DNA of 64,000 bases from Pseudomonas sp. HN11 (GTDB taxonomy: Bacteria; Pseudomonadota; Gammaproteobacteria; Pseudomonadales; Pseudomonadaceae). This document shows positions 61,405-64,000 of this stretch, one piece after another. Where the stretch lies: NCBI RefSeq assembly GCF_021390155.1, contig NZ_CP089985.1, positions 1,499,001 through 1,563,000 on the forward strand, in the 5' to 3' direction. A program made the translations under genes and the position numbers. Position 1 is the stretch's first letter; each line of letters begins with the position of its first letter. Below the pieces are notes generated by a model. That model was not told the origin of the DNA. It worked only from the letters and a program-made list of their open reading frames with translations, and made no database searches.

Positions 61405-61965
61405 TTACATTGGGTTCTGTGGGCGCCATGGCTCGATCAGCGCGTCGAGGTTCAGGGCATCGGCGAAGTCCAGGAATTGATCGCGCAGCCAACTGATCTG
61501 CACGCCGGCCGGCAAGGTCACGGTAAACGTGGCGTTCAGCATGGTGCCGCCGGTTTGCGGGGCCTGGTAGGTGTCGCAGGTCAGGTTCTCCAGCTCGACG
61601 TTGTGGTCGATGAAGAACTGGCACAGCTCGTTGACGATGTCCGAACGATAGGCCGAACTGACATACGCCACATAAGGCAGGGCCTGTGGACGATTCTCCA
61701 GGGCAGCGCTGCGCACCACATTGACGGTGAAGTCATGCTTCTTGGCCAGGCCCGGCAGGCCGGTTTCCAGGCGCGCCAGGGCATCCCAGGTGCCGGAGAT
61801 CTGCAGGACCAGCGCGCTGCACTCGCCGTGGCGGGTGAGTCGTGAGGTCACGACGGCGCAGCGGTTTTCATGGCTGGCGCGGCACAGGACGTTGGTCAGC
61901 TCCATGGGGTTGGCGCCGAGGGCACTGATAACAAGGAATTGTTCGCGAACTGTGGGGGTGGACAT
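61405..61965 (-). CDS. gcvR: Glycine cleavage system transcriptional repressor-like protein GcvR
   Basis: A 186-residue protein of two tandem ACT domains (about residues 8-85 and 95-175; start EQFLVISALGANPMELTNVLC). GcvR-type proteins sense glycine and restrain GcvA in enterobacteria; in pseudomonads the target is less clear. It is encoded between dapA and bcp, the conserved position in Pseudomonas, and is probably co-transcribed with bcp. Confidence 0.92.
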   Translation of the reverse strand: MSTPTVREQFLVISALGANPMELTNVLCRASHENRCAVVTSRLTRHGECSALVLQISGTWDALARLETGLPGLAKKHDFTVNVVRSAALENRPQALPYVAYVSSAYRSDIVNELCQFFIDHNVELENLTCDTYQAPQTGGTMLNATFTVTLPAGVQISWLRDQFLDFADALNLDALIEPWRPQNPM

Positions 61966-62238
61966 GCAGCCTTCCTAAAACGATGAGCGGTCGATACTGT
62001 GCAGGCTGTATCGATCAAAGGATGAAGGGTAGCGAAAACCGTCGCCAAGGGATAGGAGGTGGTGTTTTCATTGCGAGATCGACTCGTTTTCATCGGGCTT
62101 CAGGGCGGGCTTTGGCCCAATGATGGCATTGCCCGTCGTTTAGTTGCGCCATAACGCGTCCTCAGGCGGTACTTTGCTTGTGCAAGCATCTTGGCGCCAG
62201 TACCATTACGGCTCTCTTTTTCCGGCAGGAGCGGTTGC

Positions 62239-63117
62239 ATGATTGCGGGCAGTATGGTGGCACTGGTCACACCCATGGATGCACAGGGTCATCTCGACTG
62301 GGACAGCCTGGGCAAACTGGTGGACTTCCACCTGCAAGAAGGCACCAATGCCATCGTGGCGGTCGGCACCACCGGTGAATCGGCCACCCTTGATGTGGAA
62401 GAACACATCCAGGTCATCGAATTCGTGGTCAAGCGCGTCGCGGGCCGTATTGCCGTGATCGCCGGTACGGGCGCCAACTCGACGCGTGAAGCGATCGAGT
62501 TGACCAACAACGCCAAGAAAGCCGGCGCCGATGCGTGCCTGCTGGTAACTCCGTACTACAACAAGCCGACCCAGGAAGGCCTGTACCAGCACTTCCGCGC
62601 CATTGCCGAAGCGGTCGACATCCCGCAGATCCTCTATAACGTGCCCGGTCGCACCGCGTGCGATATGAAGGCCGAGACCGTGATCCGCCTGTCCACCGTG
62701 CCGAATATCATCGGTATCAAGGAAGCCACCGGAGACCTGCAGCGCGCCAAGGACATCCTGGCCGGCGTGAGCAGCGATTTCCTGCTGTATTCCGGTGACG
62801 ACGCCACCGCCGTAGAGCTCATCCTGTTGGGCGGCAAGGGCAACATTTCCGTGACTGCCAACGTAGCCCCGCGTGCCATGAGTGAAATGTGCGCCGCCGC
62901 CATCGCCGGCGACGCCGTGACCGCCCGCGCGATCCACGAGAAGCTGATGCCGCTCAACAAGACACTGTTTATCGAATCCAACCCTATTCCCGTGAAGTGG
63001 GCGCTGACTGAAATGGGCATGATGCCGGACGGTATCCGTCTGCCGCTCACCCGTCTCAGCGAAGCCTGTCACGAACCGCTGCGACAGGCCCTGCGCCAGT
63101 CCGGCGTCCTGGTTTAA
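62239..63117 (+). CDS. dapA: 4-hydroxy-tetrahydrodipicolinate synthase
   Basis: A 292-residue TIM-barrel aldolase. The pyruvate-binding GTTGESATL, the catalytic tyrosine in ILYNVPGRTACD and the Schiff-base lysine in IGIKEATGDL are present. It condenses pyruvate with aspartate semialdehyde, the first committed step to diaminopimelate and lysine. ATG 62239 follows AGGAG; upstream extension is unconserved. The gene is followed 17 bp later by bamC. Confidence 0.98.
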   Translation: MIAGSMVALVTPMDAQGHLDWDSLGKLVDFHLQEGTNAIVAVGTTGESATLDVEEHIQVIEFVVKRVAGRIAVIAGTGANSTREAIELTNNAKKAGADACLLVTPYYNKPTQEGLYQHFRAIAEAVDIPQILYNVPGRTACDMKAETVIRLSTVPNIIGIKEATGDLQRAKDILAGVSSDFLLYSGDDATAVELILLGGKGNISVTANVAPRAMSEMCAAAIAGDAVTARAIHEKLMPLNKTLFIESNPIPVKWALTEMGMMPDGIRLPLTRLSEACHEPLRQALRQSGVLV

Positions 63118-63134
63118 TTGAGGAAGCACTACGC

Positions 63135-64000
63135 ATGAAGCGATTGGCCGGACTTTCCGCACTTGCCTTGATTATCTCCAGCACCAGTGGCTGCGGTTGG
63201 ATCTGGGGCCCGGAAGGCTACTTCCGTGACCGCGGTAGCGATTACCTGGAAGCCCAACCTACCAAACCGATGGAATTGCCGCCGGGCGTCAACGTCGCCA
63301 AGCGTCTTGACCCGTTGCTGCCGATTCCGCGCAATGTCGCCGACGACACCACCAAGGGCGAGTACGTAGTGCCACGTCCACAGCCGATCTCGGCCGTGGC
63401 GGATGCCAGCGACTACAGCCTGCAGAAGAGCGGCGACTCCCGCTGGATCGTGGCTCAGCGCCCACCTGCCGAAGTCTGGCCAGTGGCCGTGCAGTTCTTC
63501 CAGGACAATGGCTTTCGCATCGACGAGCAGCGCCCACAGACGGGTGAATTCACCACTGCATGGCAGCAGGGCAGCGAACTGTCCGCTACCATGGCCAAGC
63601 GCCTTCAAGCTGGTGGTGTAGCCGCCGACAGCGAAGCCCGTGTGCGTGTACGCATCGAGCCAGGCGTGCAGCGTAATACCAGTGAAGTCTATGTGGTCAG
63701 CGCCGAGCGTCCTGCCGGCAGCACCGCAAACGTTGACTTCACCAACCGCTCGGTCAACACCGGCGTCGACTCGGCATTGGTCGACGAGATGCTGGCCAGC
63801 ATGAGCCGTATCTCCGAGAAGGGCGGTTCCGTTTCCCTGCTCGCCGCACGTGATTACGACACCCCGAGCCGCGTCAGCCTCACCGAAGACGGCAGTGGTA
63901 ACGTGGTGCTGAACCTGGGGGAAGACCTTGACCGTGCCTGGGCCAGTGTTGGCCGCGCATTGGAGCAGGGCCCCTGGCGTGTAGAAGACATCAACCGCAG
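63135..64000 (+). CDS. bamC: Outer-membrane assembly lipoprotein BamC (3' end outside window)
   Basis: The first 288 residues of BamC/NlpB. The lipoprotein signal peptide has lipobox TSGC with Cys20; it is followed by the unstructured, proline-rich BamD-binding segment (YLEAQPTKPMELPPGV) and the first helix-grip domain (RWIVAQRPPAEVWPVAVQFFQDNGF), then the start of the second. BamC is an accessory of the beta-barrel assembly machine. The frame is open to the window edge. Confidence 0.95.
   Translation, partial: MKRLAGLSALALIISSTSGCGWIWGPEGYFRDRGSDYLEAQPTKPMELPPGVNVAKRLDPLLPIPRNVADDTTKGEYVVPRPQPISAVADASDYSLQKSGDSRWIVAQRPPAEVWPVAVQFFQDNGFRIDEQRPQTGEFTTAWQQGSELSATMAKRLQAGGVAADSEARVRVRIEPGVQRNTSEVYVVSAERPAGSTANVDFTNRSVNTGVDSALVDEMLASMSRISEKGGSVSLLAARDYDTPSRVSLTEDGSGNVVLNLGEDLDRAWASVGRALEQGPWRVEDINR

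Noticed and set aside
1..64000. CRISPR array, prophage or restriction-modification locus
   Set aside because: No regularly spaced repeats, phage structural genes, or methylase/endonuclease motifs were seen.

Overview
The window looks like chromosome of a Pseudomonas of the P. fluorescens group. The evidence is gene content and order: algU-mucA-mucB-mucD next to nadB, sdhE-ygfX and ygfZ; gcvR/dapA/bamC; opdH-tctCBA with tctDE; phaG and chromosomal fosA. High G+C codon use and the GTGGCGAG-type palindromes of fluorescent pseudomonads agree. No rRNA operon, prophage or CRISPR array is present. One tRNA (Gly, CCC anticodon) and one complete insertion sequence are.

Layout. 1-7.2 kb: the start of an MFS exporter gene, a wrecked PLP-enzyme gene, then a LysR-controlled catabolic set (CaiB-type CoA-transferase, HMG-CoA lyase, MFS importer), followed by a decayed ParDE toxin-antitoxin pair. 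7.2-14.5 kb: fosA, a LysE exporter, small envelope genes, ogt, a LysR regulator divergent from two coupled MFS exporters, and an intact HigBA-type module. 14.5-22 kb: a highly structured leader before a small DUF6124 gene, tRNA-Gly, phaG, rsuA, a chemoreceptor, a tyrosine-rich lipoprotein, an acyl-CoA hydrolase and ung.

22-41.7 kb is the accessory and most unusual part. Five large genes encode proteins built from repeated Ig-like modules. Two (about 660 residues) are Ig-only; three (about 1140-1220 residues) add a C-terminal YVTN beta-propeller. All five have a near-identical palindrome, CTGTSA-N4-TGACAG, upstream, which suggests one regulator for the set. An intact autotransporter, a broken second copy of its 3' end, and an IS3-family element lie among them. 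Their arrangement indicates a tandem duplication of an [autotransporter 3' end - terminator - Ig/propeller gene - promoter] unit. None of the five has an obvious signal peptide.

41.7-49.4 kb: a tricarboxylate uptake system (OpdH porin, TctC binding protein, TctBA permease and a coupled AbrB-family membrane protein) divergent from its two-component system TctDE. A-rich Hfq/Crc-type sites touch the ribosome-binding sites of opdH and tctC. Similar A-rich sites precede the CoA-transferase and MFS genes near 3-5 kb, so carbon catabolite repression probably covers both loci.

49.4-64 kb is conserved core: an HDOD protein, ygfZ, sdhE-ygfX, nadB, the AlgU sigma factor with its anti-sigma system and an AlgU-type promoter, a periplasmic M48 protease, a TusA-like protein, an AI-2E/PerM-family protein, bcp, gcvR, dapA and the start of bamC.
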